64,000 nt of DNA from Candida dubliniensis CD36 (GCF_000026945.1 NC_012867.1:806001-870000); one strand, 5' to 3'; shown: positions 1 to 10,010, counted from the first letter of the stretch. Notes: generated by a model not told the origin, from the sequence alone. Translations and numbers: made by a program.

Positions 1-1655
1 CCTAACAACGTTGCCAACGCAGATTCATACTTTTGCTGAGTAGGACGAACTAACTCGTATACAAGACCTTTAATAGCACCTTGTGGGAAAAGTCTCTTCA
101 ATGTAGCTACATTCTCTCTCAACTTTTTCTGTTTGTTTGATTCTCTTTGTTGGGAAGCTAGTTCGTCAAGCTGAACCAATACATCTCTCAACCTTGTGTT
201 TAATTTTAGTTCCTCGTGGTTGAACTCATCTTTTTGCTTAATAAGGGCATTTCGGGCTTCGACTTTGCTACTTTTTTTGTCAAGCACTTCATTAATTTCA
301 TTCGAAACGTCATGTAATTTTGATTTCAAGTCAGTGGCTACGATGGATTCCAATTCAGCAATTCTATTTTGAGCGTTGGCTTTCTGGTTCTCAAGGTTAG
401 ACTTTGCCGAGTTCAAACTGTCCTTGCTGTTTAACAACAAAGAAATCTGTTCTTCTAATTCTGAGCCATTATCTGCTAAAAATTTAGACCTCAACTCTTC
501 ATACTCTTTTTGGCCCTCTGGAGAAATATTAGTAGATGATGCAACAGCAGCAGCTATTTTTGTTTGAAAATCATCAAACATTCTTTGAGCATCTCGCAAT
601 TGTCTTTCCACAGAAGAGACTAGCGTTTTCTGTCTTGCGATATCCTTTTTCAAGTCATCAACCTTAACTTTGTGGAAATTAATTTTATTTGATAATGATC
701 TCTGGTTAGCTTCAACTGGAATTAATTCACGCTTTGTAGAGTCAATTTTCTGTTGAGCAGTCTCTGTTTGTTGTTTTTGCTTTTTGGCATTCAAAACACT
801 GCTTGAATAATCTGCCATTATGGATTTATATGTTTTCTCCTTATTCGATAATTCTTTCTTGGCAAGTTTCAATTCCTCATTCTTTGATTTAATTTCATCT
901 TTTAATTGATTGTGTTTCTTTTCATTATGGAAAAGTTTATACAAATTGATTTTCTTTATGGTATCATTCTTGGTAATGATTTTCTCTTCAAACTGACGTT
1001 GCTCGGCCATTTGTTCTTTATATTGCTTGGACTCGGAATTAAGGGTTCTCTTTCTTGAGAAAACTGAAGTAGTTAATTCGTGAGCCTTTTCTTGTTCTTC
1101 TTTCAATTTTTCATATTCACTTATGTATTCGTTTGAACCACTTATAGTCTCAATCAATTTGGTCAAATCTTTTGGATTTTGTGATGCAATTGTTTCTACA
1201 TCACCTTGGAAAACAAGAAAATTTCTTGCTTTAATCAAAATGTTTTCCTGTTTTAAAACCATACTATAATTCAACATTGTCACTGATTGGCCATTTATTT
1301 GATAATCACTATTGCCAGAAGCTGTAATAGTTCTCTTTAGCTTCAATATTTCTCCATTATCCTTTTCGTATGTCGCCATAACATAGGCACTAGTGGGATC
1401 TTGCTCAATCGCGTCTAACGTAGTATTGTCAGTGTCAACATTTCTTCTTCCTCTGTATATCAAATCCTTCAAGTTTTGAGATCTTAGATGATAGGAATTA
1501 ACCCCTAAAACAAACGAAATTGCATCCATCATATTTGATTTACCAGCTCCATTGGGTCCTATGATTGAAGTAAAATACGAGGAACCAAACCCAATAATGG
1601 ATTTGCCTTTATAAGACTTGAAATTGAATAGCTCTAATCCTATTAATCTACCCAT
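1..1655 (-). CDS. SMC1: Cohesin subunit Smc1, N-terminal part (cut by window edge)
   Basis: This is the first 551 codons of a structural-maintenance-of-chromosomes ATPase, which with Smc3 forms the DNA-embracing ring of cohesin in the nucleus. The protein starts MGRLIGLELFNFKSYKGK, the usual SMC1 opening, and the Walker A motif GPNGAGKS follows at about residues 33-40. After a globular head of about 165 residues comes a long Lys/Glu/Gln-rich coiled coil. The last visible residues (PQGAIKGLVYEL, about 520-532) look like the start of the hinge. The hinge, second coiled coil and C-terminal ATPase half lie off the left edge. The ATG at 1655-1653 is the only sensible start, because the conserved N-terminus begins there. 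It is divergent from the aminopeptidase gene at 2714. Smc1 is separated from other SMC proteins by overall resemblance only, so a different SMC paralogue is possible but unlikely. Confidence 0.92.
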   Translation of the reverse strand, partial: MGRLIGLELFNFKSYKGKSIIGFGSSYFTSIIGPNGAGKSNMMDAISFVLGVNSYHLRSQNLKDLIYRGRRNVDTDNTTLDAIEQDPTSAYVMATYEKDNGEILKLKRTITASGNSDYQINGQSVTMLNYSMVLKQENILIKARNFLVFQGDVETIASQNPKDLTKLIETISGSNEYISEYEKLKEEQEKAHELTTSVFSRKRTLNSESKQYKEQMAEQRQFEEKIITKNDTIKKINLYKLFHNEKKHNQLKDEIKSKNEELKLAKKELSNKEKTYKSIMADYSSSVLNAKKQKQQTETAQQKIDSTKRELIPVEANQRSLSNKINFHKVKVDDLKKDIARQKTLVSSVERQLRDAQRMFDDFQTKIAAAVASSTNISPEGQKEYEELRSKFLADNGSELEEQISLLLNSKDSLNSAKSNLENQKANAQNRIAELESIVATDLKSKLHDVSNEINEVLDKKSSKVEARNALIKQKDEFNHEELKLNTRLRDVLVQLDELASQQRESNKQKKLRENVATLKRLFPQGAIKGLVYELVRPTQQKYESALATLL

Positions 1656-2713
1656 GATGATTGTTGTATAGTGCAATTTCACACGAGTAATACAATAAAA
1701 AGATGTAGATGTTTACCGTTCTTGTTGATCAAGAAGTGAATATATTAAAAAAAAAAAAAAACTTAAAGATCAAGACGCGTTTTTCTTCTTTGTGAACACC
1801 AATAACTTGGTCGTGTAAAAATGCCAAGAAATATGGGTTCTCGTGTACAAAAAAAGTTCAACTTTCGTACATTTTGCAGTATTTTCATTACCAACTCTTT
1901 TTCAGGATTGTCTTCTAATGGTTTTCGTAGGTACCTAAAAATTGCACATGACCTGTGAAATGGCCAAGACAAAATAAAGTTGGAGCTGATACTATTGTTT
2001 GCTTGTTTGTTTGTCGAGTTGTCAAAGTATACTGGGAGGGGAGGGGGAGAGCTAAACTGTCTAAGGTTGTAAATTGGTTTGTTAGTATTTAAGCTTTGAC
2101 GTGACAGTGAAAACAAGAAAAAATCTGGGAATTTTAGTTTTATGTTTCAATTCTATGTAAACTTTGAGTTTTGAATAAAGGAGGAGGAGTATCTCATCTT
2201 TATTCAATTATATAATTGATATTCACTTTTCGTATTCTTACTTTGCACGTGCTTCTCTTTCTTTGTTTGTGTTCATTCATGAATTTTTGTTCTTATTCTT
2301 CTGTCAAACTCCGAAGCTTTTTTTTTTTACTTTTTTAGATTAGTTTTCTTGTGTGTGTGTGTTCCTCCCCCTCTCCATTGTGAGACTATTGTTAAATCAT
2401 TTTTCTTATCAGCATTTATTGTATGTTTATTGTGAGATGATGGTGGTGAATGGCACGGAATATTTTTATTTTTTTTTTTTTTCTCTTTCAATTCTAAATC
2501 TTGTTCACTGCCATTCCCCGCTTACGGACTTTCTCTTTATCTCCCTCCCCTTGATGGTCCCCCCGTTCTCTGCCCCTCGTTCTTCCTATACCTAGCTAAT
2601 ATTTAAAAGCAGATCAATTTGTTTCAATTTAGTTTTTAACATACCGTCTTTTCCTTTTTCTTTACTTTTTTTTTTTTTTTTTTTTGATTTTGATTAATTC
2701 CTTTACTATCAAA
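1656..2713. other. Divergent intergenic region SMC1 / FRA1
   Basis: This 1.06 kb stretch separates two divergent genes and should hold both promoters. It has an ACGCGT site near SMC1 (1775-1780), a CACGTG at 2246-2251, a (GT)n tract near 2352, and long T tracts (2461-2481, 2665-2685) just before the aminopeptidase ATG. Short ORFs here start at non-ATG codons or are T-tract artefacts. I see no gene. Confidence 0.7.
1775..1780. promoter_or_regulatory. MCB-type ACGCGT site upstream of SMC1
   Basis: A perfect MluI cell-cycle box (ACGCGT) lies about 120 bp upstream of the SMC1 ATG. In budding yeasts the MBF factor (Mbp1/Swi6) binds this sequence and drives G1/S transcription of replication and cohesion genes. 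The site is seen directly. Its use here is inferred. Confidence 0.55.
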
Positions 2714-4924
2714 ATGACTTATTCTGAAAAACAACCCTTGTTAGAACACGGTAAGAAGATTGCTGACGATCATGAAGTATCGATCCGGTCATTTAATTTC
2801 CCTATTTTTGAAAACACATTATCTTTGTTCAATTCCATTAATCCTTTTCAAAATTGTTTATCACCTTTGAGTCGGAAAGTATCAAATATACTGCTTGATG
2901 ATAATAGTTGTGCTGATGGTGACGGTGATTATAACTTACTTGATGATGAAGACACATCATTGCCTGATTTGCCATACGAATCTGATGACTTCCCAATCTT
3001 GTTACCCAGGTCCAAATTATCACAAAGGGAAAAATTGTTCGAATTAAAGAAATTAATGAAGCAATACAATATTGGGACATATATTATTCCATCTGAAGAT
3101 GAACATCAATCAGAATACACTTCATTATCCGATAAACGTAGGGAATACATAACTGGGTTTACTGGAAGTGCTGGAATTGCTATTGTTACCTTGACGAACG
3201 GCAACGCATTAACTGGTGAAGCAATATTATCAACCGACGGACGATACTTTTTGCAGGCAGAGAAGCAATTAAATCCGAGATTATGGAAGTTGTTCAAACA
3301 GGGTGCTGCTGGTTATAAACCATGGCACGAATGGAGTGTTGAATCTGCTTCCAAGAATGAATTTAGTAAAGTGATTTCCTGTGACCCAAGGGTCATTAGT
3401 TTGTCAATTGGAGAATATTTTGATAAACAAGCTAAATTTCGTAAATCATTCCAATTCAAACCATTATTGCTGGTCAATCTTGTTGATGAAATATGGGGTG
3501 TAGAAAAACCATCAAGACCATTGGATCCTATTTATGTGTTACCTTTGGTTTACAGTGGAGAACACACTAATGATAAATTAACCAGAATAAGACAGGTCAT
3601 GAAAGAAAAAAATAGTACGTATTATGTGGTGTCTGAATTGGATAGTATTGCTTGGTTGTTTAATTTAAGAGCAGATAGAGATATCCCCTTCACACCAGTA
3701 TTTTTTGCCTATGCTTTAGTGACTTTCGATTCAGTAGTATTGTATGTTAATGGCGACAAATTGCCCAAAGATGATGCACAACTCAACGACTACTTGTCGA
3801 GTATTGAAAATTTGACAATTAAAGAATACGATGAATTTTTCAAGGATGTTTCCAAGTTGAGTGGGCTCCAAGATAAGGATATTGTTGTTTTACCCACAAG
3901 GTCAGCAACTTCATATGCTTTGTATGATGCTATTACCAAGTCTGTTGGCAAATCACTGTTGTACCATGAATCCATCGTAGCCAATTTGAAAATTTTCAAG
4001 AATAAAACTGAACTTTTCAATGCTAAAATTGCTCAGTATAAAGATTCTTTAGCGTTTATTATTTTTTCAGCATGGTTGGATTATCAGTTGGTTACCAAAA
4101 GGAAAAAGATTTCAGAATACGATGCAGCATGTAAGATATACTCAATTAGACAGAAATTACCCAACTTCAAAGGGTTATCTTATGAAACTATTTCATCGAC
4201 AGGTGCCAATGCAGCAATCATCCATTATGCTCCAACGAAAACTGAGAATCTGATAATTGATCCAACTAAACCTTATTTAATCGATTCAGGTGCTCATTAT
4301 CTTGAAGGTACTACCGATATCACTCGAACCTACAAGTTTGGATACCATGGGTTGACTGACCGTGATAAATTGTATTACACATTGGTCCTCAAAGGTCATT
4401 TATCGTTGGCAATGGCAAAGTTTCCTCCAAACAGTACTTCGACAGGAACCATTTTGGATGCATTTGCTCGTCAGCCATTATGGAACAAGGGCTTGGATTT
4501 CAATCATGGCACTGGTCATGGTGTTGCTAGTTTTGGGCCAGTCCATGAAGGACCATTATATATTCTGACGACTTCAGGTGGTCCATCCAAGGGATTATTT
4601 CAACCAGGAGCTATATTGACTGATGAGCCTGGGTATTACGTTGATGGTGAAGTTGGGTTTAGAATTGAAAGTGAATTGGAAGTGGTTGAATGTGATGGCT
4701 CATTAGGGAAAACAAGACAAGGTGAAAATTTCCTTGGCTTTAATTATTTGACAAAAGTTCCCTTTTGCAGAAAATTGATTGATACCACTCAGTTATCTGC
4801 AATTGAAATTCAATGGATTAATGAGTACCACCAAAGTATCAGAGACGATTTTGGCAGTAAATTGTTAGAACTAAAGGAAAGAAGAGTTTATAATTGGTTA
4901 TTAGACGAAACAGAACCCATTTAG
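2714..4924 (+). CDS. FRA1: Cytosolic Xaa-Pro aminopeptidase (aminopeptidase P family), Fra1-like
   Basis: This 736-residue M24-family metallopeptidase matches the length of yeast Fra1 (about 750). In S. cerevisiae, Fra1 with Fra2 and the glutaredoxins relays mitochondrial iron status to the Aft1 iron regulator. Two creatinase-like N-terminal domains (about 100-430) precede the pita-bread catalytic domain. Metal-site motifs are visible: DSGAHYLEGTTDITRT near 522, HGTGHG near 597, and DEPGYY...GFRIESE near 637-655. The gene carries an acidic N-terminal extension of about 95 residues. The open frame runs 30 bases further upstream, but only to a TTG within a T tract. The first ATG, at 2714, is the start. 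In-frame CTG at 4565-4567 (codon 618) would be Ser in a CUG-Ser yeast. The gene is convergent with the next one, with only 73 bp between stops. Direct peptidase activity of the yeast protein is uncertain. Confidence 0.85.
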   Translation: MTYSEKQPLLEHGKKIADDHEVSIRSFNFPIFENTLSLFNSINPFQNCLSPLSRKVSNILLDDNSCADGDGDYNLLDDEDTSLPDLPYESDDFPILLPRSKLSQREKLFELKKLMKQYNIGTYIIPSEDEHQSEYTSLSDKRREYITGFTGSAGIAIVTLTNGNALTGEAILSTDGRYFLQAEKQLNPRLWKLFKQGAAGYKPWHEWSVESASKNEFSKVISCDPRVISLSIGEYFDKQAKFRKSFQFKPLLLVNLVDEIWGVEKPSRPLDPIYVLPLVYSGEHTNDKLTRIRQVMKEKNSTYYVVSELDSIAWLFNLRADRDIPFTPVFFAYALVTFDSVVLYVNGDKLPKDDAQLNDYLSSIENLTIKEYDEFFKDVSKLSGLQDKDIVVLPTRSATSYALYDAITKSVGKSLLYHESIVANLKIFKNKTELFNAKIAQYKDSLAFIIFSAWLDYQLVTKRKKISEYDAACKIYSIRQKLPNFKGLSYETISSTGANAAIIHYAPTKTENLIIDPTKPYLIDSGAHYLEGTTDITRTYKFGYHGLTDRDKLYYTLVLKGHLSLAMAKFPPNSTSTGTILDAFARQPLWNKGLDFNHGTGHGVASFGPVHEGPLYILTTSGGPSKGLFQPGAILTDEPGYYVDGEVGFRIESELEVVECDGSLGKTRQGENFLGFNYLTKVPFCRKLIDTTQLSAIEIQWINEYHQSIRDDFGSKLLELKERRVYNWLLDETEPI

Positions 4925-4997
4925 GATTTATTCAAATACACAGAGAGTATAAACTATATATATATATATGTAAATTCACAAATTCACAAGAAAGTGA

Positions 4998-7900
4998 CTA
5001 TTGATATTTGAACGAAGTTGAATGAAGTTTTGGAAATCCTAAACTAGTTGCCCTTGGTTTGGCATTATTAGGACGTTGGAAACTTCCAGGTCTTTTGAGT
5101 TTGTTATTATGATTAGAAGTTTGTAGTGGTTGAGAATTTGAGTGTGAAGATTCAATCTTGTTTGAAATAAATGGTGAACTCCTTGGGAGTGTTAGCGCTG
5201 GTTTATGTAACACATTAGACTTTTCATGTAGAGCACTAGGTCTTCTATATTGAGGAATTTTTATTGATGATGATCTATCAATGTTCCAAGACTCCGACTT
5301 TTCACTATCAGTATTGGTAGTTTTGCCAATATCTGGATTAATTTTTGTACGTCTTAAATCACCCACTAAAATTAAATCAGAAAGTCTTTTGGTTGCTTGA
5401 TTTCCAATAGTTGTAGTGTTATTCCCTCTGAAAGTTATTCCTGGAGCAGTCTTCAAAAGATTATTTAAAATCAAACAAACAGCTCTGATCACAATATCCA
5501 AGTCAATACCACTAGTTTCTTTGTAAATGTATCCAGTTCCTGCTACGGAGACAGCTGTTGCGACAGCCAGTGGCAATAAATTATCAAGCAAGCTTGATCC
5601 AGAAAGGAGACCAAATAAGTCTGTTATCGGTTTAACTAGTTCCTCATCCTGGGATACTCGTTTAACTGTTTCTTCGTTGGTACTCTCAAATGATACATTT
5701 TGTGATATTTTATCAACAAGTAATTCAATGTATTTTAGTGTATTGGAACTAAATCTGGTAATGGGTTCTTGTTTCAATGTTGTCATTAGCACATTTTTTA
5801 AAAGCAAGGATATGTCAGCAAATTCATCATCTTTAATTTCAACTGCAATAAACTTTCTAAAGCCAACCGGATCAAAGGCAACAGCAATATTGTCTATCAA
5901 TCTAATGGCTTTTTGCTTCACTTCATCTTCATCGATGGACATTTTTTTCTCAAAAAAGGTTTTAGTCAAATATAAGCTTTTCAACATTTTTTGTTTCGTA
6001 CTATCATTATATGTAACTATCACGTCTTGGACTGAAGTGGGCTTCTTTAAAAACAGTGCTAAAGAGCCACCTGAGGCTAACACATCTGTCATTTGACGAA
6101 TAACTTGTAATATATTGGCATCGGATAACTCACCACTATTAATACGGGAAGTCAATGTACTGATAATCGACGTCAATTGTAAAGTCACGGCAGGATTAGA
6201 TAATAAGGACGGTTTTTTCTGTGATTCATTTTCCAAAGATTTTGATTTATTAGCAGGTTTCCTTATCGGTGTATTTGTGCTAGGTCTTTGTACTTCTAGT
6301 ATCAGTTGGTGTGGGTATTTTCTATAACTTTGTAATCCTTGATCAGAACTTGTTGGAACAAAGTGTTGTCTACCTGCAGGTTTGTGTTGCTGTGGTGGTG
6401 GTGGCGGTATCTGTCTTGGGAATGCAGCAGTAGGTACTTGAATAGTCAGATCAATGTCTAAATCAGATATTAATTCTTGAGGGTTTTCCAAAGCCATTTT
6501 GAAAGCATTTTGCAAAATATCGTTCATCTGTAAGTTCTCCAATTCGGCGACACCTCCGTTATCTTTAAAATTTGCCGACTCGGAGACAGTTGTTTGTGAG
6601 CTATCTGATCTTAGGTGGGTTTGTTCCTTTGTATCATCAGTGTTTGCTACTCTTTGAAAATGAGCTAAAACACTATCATCCAATTGAGGTAGTCCAGGTA
6701 TAAAGGGCAAAGGCGGCATAAACTTATCATTTTTCAAGTGATCCTGCACTTGATGTGATATTTCTACTGCCAAGCTCCTAATGGCAGCCTCTCTGGCGGA
6801 TATTTCAGACGAAGAACTTGTGCTAGCCATTGCCGTTTTGAATGCCTGAGTGATTGCATTTTCCATATCTTCATTATCCGTCTGTGAATCTGGTTTTGTT
6901 ATAGCCACGGCTTTCTCAAAAGATTGTGCTATCATTGCATTAAGTTCGTCATCATTAACTTGTTCATCCTGTTTTCTTTTCGTTTCTTTGAAATCAGAAA
7001 TAGACTCAAATGCTTCTCCAATGGCACTCTCTAGATCCTTCTCGTCTTCATCAGGTGGCAATGGAAGTGATTTGTCTTTGGATGGAAGTTCATTCGGAAG
7101 TACACTTTTAAATGCATCACCTATAACTGCATCTAAATCCATATCATCGTCAGCTGCTGGTGCTGGTGCTGGTAATTTTTCAGTCTTACCATTAGAATCC
7201 TCTTTGATAATTTCCTTGAACACATCACCTATAGCCTGATCCAATTCTGTAGAATCGTTTGTGGGATCGTTGCCTGTCTCAGAAGGAGCAAGTTTTTGTT
7301 CAACTTGAGATAAAGGCAAATCGGTTTTTTCGCTAGGTGTTGGATGGGGGCTTGGCTCGTCCTGGTCTGTGATGTTGCATGGATTAATAGGTGTCAGTTG
7401 ACTCTTCGAAATTGCATCCTCAAAAGCTTTACCTATCACATCATCTAAATTGTCCACTTCTTCATTCATTTTCAGGTTTGTTTTTGAGTTGCCAATAGAA
7501 GTAGTTGTTTCTGTAAGACCCTTGTTATTATCTATTCTGTCAGTACTTTCCTTTCCTTTTATATCGGCTATTGGTTTATCGGTGATAACATTATCTTCAG
7601 TTGAACATTCTGGAGAATTAATTTGCCGTTTATGTAGGTGGTTATCGTGAGACTTATCAGGAGTTGGTATCTTTTCTGTATTTACTTCATTTTGCTGTAT
7701 TGTGGTATCTTCACATTTATCAGTTTGATCTTTGTGCTGTCGCTTTATTTCGGCATCCACTGGTATTTCAGATACATTTTGGGTATCGGTTTCATTTCTA
7801 TTGTCTTTTGGTGCCTTAACGAGGTCCAGAATTGTTTTTCCTATTATGTCATCTAAATCTTCATCTTCATCTGATTTCGTTTCTAGTAGGCTTTTTTTCG

Positions 7901-8549
7901 GTTTCTCTACTTTCTGTTGGCTACTTGGTTGGTCAGTAGGATCTGAAGATTCTTGAAACTTCCGGCTTGGGGAAGATAATTCTGGAATGGGTTTGTCTTT
8001 TTCATGTGATTCCACTGCATCATCTGTAGTAGTGTCTGATTTAGAGCCCGCAAAAATGTCACCCAATGCGTTTTCAATTGCATGATTTATTTCATTTTGG
8101 TTATTGGAATTCAAAGATTCATGGTCATTGGTGGGATCTGTATATCTCTTGTTGATGTCGTTGTTGTTGTTGCTACTAGTTCCAAACACATTATCTAGGG
8201 CATCTCCAATTGCATCTTCCAAATTTAATTCATCCTCATAGGTTTTGGAAGTTTCTGTGGCTTCTGTTTGAGTATTTTGAACTTGTATTTTATCTTTCTC
8301 CTTTGATGTCTGCTTTGGTTCTGCTACAATCTCTTCGTTTTGAGCAGGCGCTAGTAAATGTCCATGTGGGATTTCTGAATCTCGCTGTTGTGGTTGGTTT
8401 TTACTTTGTTCTTCAGGTTGGTCTTGTTGTAGTTGGTGATTATGGTCTTGCCCTGTGTCTATCGAACCGAAATCGAATTGTCCAAATACATCACCAATGG
8501 CATTTTTTAAATCAATATCCTCTTTTGACGTTTTATCTTCTTCATTCAT
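4998..8549 (-). CDS. SPP41: Large acidic Spp41-like nuclear protein with repeated AIG-type motifs
   Basis: The product is 1183 residues. The N-terminal 700 residues are acidic, rich in Asp, Glu, Gln, Ser and Asn, and look disordered. Set into them are about eleven copies of a short amphipathic motif, roughly (D/E)-(L/M)-(D/E/N)-x-(A/V)-I-G-x-x-F-x-x-(A/I). Examples are LKNAIGDVF, LDDVIGKAF, LDQAIGDVF and LESAIGEAF. A PPPPPP segment follows near 760, then a helical region (about 830-1050) that looks folded, then a basic Ser/Asn-rich tail. The arrangement resembles yeast Spp41, a nuclear protein reported to regulate PRP3 and PRP4 expression. That assignment rests on remembered resemblance of the motif and overall build, not an alignment. 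The open frame extends 30 bases upstream to a TTG. The first ATG, at 8549, gives MNEEDKTSKEDIDL and is preferred. Confidence 0.6.
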   Translation of the reverse strand: MNEEDKTSKEDIDLKNAIGDVFGQFDFGSIDTGQDHNHQLQQDQPEEQSKNQPQQRDSEIPHGHLLAPAQNEEIVAEPKQTSKEKDKIQVQNTQTEATETSKTYEDELNLEDAIGDALDNVFGTSSNNNNDINKRYTDPTNDHESLNSNNQNEINHAIENALGDIFAGSKSDTTTDDAVESHEKDKPIPELSSPSRKFQESSDPTDQPSSQQKVEKPKKSLLETKSDEDEDLDDIIGKTILDLVKAPKDNRNETDTQNVSEIPVDAEIKRQHKDQTDKCEDTTIQQNEVNTEKIPTPDKSHDNHLHKRQINSPECSTEDNVITDKPIADIKGKESTDRIDNNKGLTETTTSIGNSKTNLKMNEEVDNLDDVIGKAFEDAISKSQLTPINPCNITDQDEPSPHPTPSEKTDLPLSQVEQKLAPSETGNDPTNDSTELDQAIGDVFKEIIKEDSNGKTEKLPAPAPAADDDMDLDAVIGDAFKSVLPNELPSKDKSLPLPPDEDEKDLESAIGEAFESISDFKETKRKQDEQVNDDELNAMIAQSFEKAVAITKPDSQTDNEDMENAITQAFKTAMASTSSSSEISAREAAIRSLAVEISHQVQDHLKNDKFMPPLPFIPGLPQLDDSVLAHFQRVANTDDTKEQTHLRSDSSQTTVSESANFKDNGGVAELENLQMNDILQNAFKMALENPQELISDLDIDLTIQVPTAAFPRQIPPPPPQQHKPAGRQHFVPTSSDQGLQSYRKYPHQLILEVQRPSTNTPIRKPANKSKSLENESQKKPSLLSNPAVTLQLTSIISTLTSRINSGELSDANILQVIRQMTDVLASGGSLALFLKKPTSVQDVIVTYNDSTKQKMLKSLYLTKTFFEKKMSIDEDEVKQKAIRLIDNIAVAFDPVGFRKFIAVEIKDDEFADISLLLKNVLMTTLKQEPITRFSSNTLKYIELLVDKISQNVSFESTNEETVKRVSQDEELVKPITDLFGLLSGSSLLDNLLPLAVATAVSVAGTGYIYKETSGIDLDIVIRAVCLILNNLLKTAPGITFRGNNTTTIGNQATKRLSDLILVGDLRRTKINPDIGKTTNTDSEKSESWNIDRSSSIKIPQYRRPSALHEKSNVLHKPALTLPRSSPFISNKIESSHSNSQPLQTSNHNNKLKRPGSFQRPNNAKPRATSLGFPKLHSTSFKYQ

Positions 8550-9107
8550 TATCAATATCAATACATCTATCAAATTCAAACAGTTGAGATAACAAAAGAT
8601 TCAAAAAAAAAAAAAATTCCAGGTTGTTAAATATACTCTAAGGTGAACAGAAGGTGACTAGTACTACTCTTGGGATTTGTTTTGATTAGAAGGAGAAGTA
8701 GTGCGATGACAAACACCATAAAGTTCCAACAGAGACAAGAAGCAAAAATGAGTATGTTTAATTGTGTCGTGTGAAATGTTCAACTTTAATTCCGACAGAG
8801 AGTTCTTGATTTGGTCGTGAGTATAAATGTGATACAAGACCAGAAATACCATCTTGAATCTATCAAGCAGATGTTCAAGGTAATTTTTTGTGTTAAGCCT
8901 AAATGTTACTTTTCAGTGATGAAGTAAACTTTAACCCCATTATTTGGAATAAATTTACTACGGTTCCATGTGTTCTGACAACTACAACCACAACAAGGAA
9001 AGCTCACTCTAAAATAATTTAATCTATTGGTTTGTAAAGCTATAAAAATCTAATAAATGATAATAGTTGAAGATATGAATTTCTCTCAGAAGTAAATGCA
9101 ATTCCAA
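8550..9107. other. Intergenic region upstream of the Spp41-like gene
   Basis: This 558 bp stretch lies between the Spp41-like start and the DUF1769 stop. It has A tracts, including a run just upstream of the ATG, and nothing else I can name. Confidence 0.6.
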
Positions 9108-10010
9108 TTATGAATCTTCGGTGTCTTCCAGCAATACTTTGAAATTGATGATTAATCCCAATTTACCAAAATCAACTCCTTCATATCCGCCTTCTTTGAA
9201 AACCCAATTAACATTATTTAGCGTGTCATTCGCATAATGACTAACATCAAAATCAAATTTAGGAATGGAAATTGAGTATTTGGAATCAGCCAACTTGACG
9301 AAGTTAGTATCAAATTGTAGGATATAAGTTACACCTTTTTTGAAAGTAAACTTTTCACACTTTTTCTTATTACCAAAGAATTTCTTTCTTGCATTTGGTT
9401 CTTTTGGAATATTCTCCTCCTGTTGGAATAGATTCTCTACTGCATTTTTTGAGTGTGTGTTTACTGTGGGATCATCTGGGTTTTTAATGGCCATATATGT
9501 GAAGCTGCTAATTCCGGGCCCATAAAGGTACGGCTTGTCAGGATATGGGTCGCCCTTGACTGAGTCATTGATGAACCAGTTGAAAAGCTTTAGCCCTGTG
9601 TTCAATAATCCAACGGGGACGTAATCTCTGATGGGATATGTAAAGTCATTACCAAAAACAAAGTTGGAACCATTTATGTCTTCTTTAGGAGTGAATTCGA
9701 TATTCATACGTAAATTAGGCTGATCTTGATCTTTTTGGGGTTTGTTGAACTCGATTTTTTCTCCGTTTAAATACACATCATCCTGTAAATTGTATAAACT
9801 GTTCGAAAGATGGGGTTTAGACCCATCGAAATTTTTAATGTTTAAAAATAACTTGAAAAGTCCAATTTTTGAATCGATTTCTAATGGCTGTTCGGTATTA
9901 ACGGGGACGATTTGATAATTTGAGTCGTAGTTGTTACTAGCAGTAATGTAAAGTCTTTTGATTATAGGCATACTTATGGAGAAAGAAAATAGTTTGAAAA
10001 ATGTAGTCAT
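9108..10010 (-). CDS. DUF1769 (UPF0590) family protein
   Basis: This is a fungal protein family of unknown function. The family core is clear: FVFGNDFTYPIRDYVPVG, then a Trp-Phe-Ile-Asn-Asp segment, then GDPYPDKPYLYGPGISSF. This resembles the DUF1769 signature in which a conserved Asp/Pro-Tyr-Leu-Tyr-Gly stretch follows a lipid-droplet-like hydrophobic segment. The remainder is mainly beta-prone, with the ending KLGLIINFKVLLEDTEDS. Two ATGs are possible. The first (10010) adds the hydrophobic segment MTTFFKLFSFSIS. The second (9971) starts MPIIKRLYITASNNYD, where the resemblance to the family begins. I give the longer form (300 residues); the shorter (287) may be the true one. Further upstream the frame continues only to a TTG. 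No function can be assigned. Confidence 0.75.
   Translation of the reverse strand: MTTFFKLFSFSISMPIIKRLYITASNNYDSNYQIVPVNTEQPLEIDSKIGLFKLFLNIKNFDGSKPHLSNSLYNLQDDVYLNGEKIEFNKPQKDQDQPNLRMNIEFTPKEDINGSNFVFGNDFTYPIRDYVPVGLLNTGLKLFNWFINDSVKGDPYPDKPYLYGPGISSFTYMAIKNPDDPTVNTHSKNAVENLFQQEENIPKEPNARKKFFGNKKKCEKFTFKKGVTYILQFDTNFVKLADSKYSISIPKFDFDVSHYANDTLNNVNWVFKEGGYEGVDFGKLGLIINFKVLLEDTEDS

Noticed and set aside
2838..4568. Several short ORFs opposite or out of frame within the aminopeptidase gene
   Set aside because: They lie inside a clear 736-codon gene and show no family features.
5527..8587. A series of plus-strand ORFs (up to 189 codons) across the Spp41-like gene
   Set aside because: They are antisense shadows of a long repetitive acidic gene; the repeated motif itself keeps the opposite strand open.
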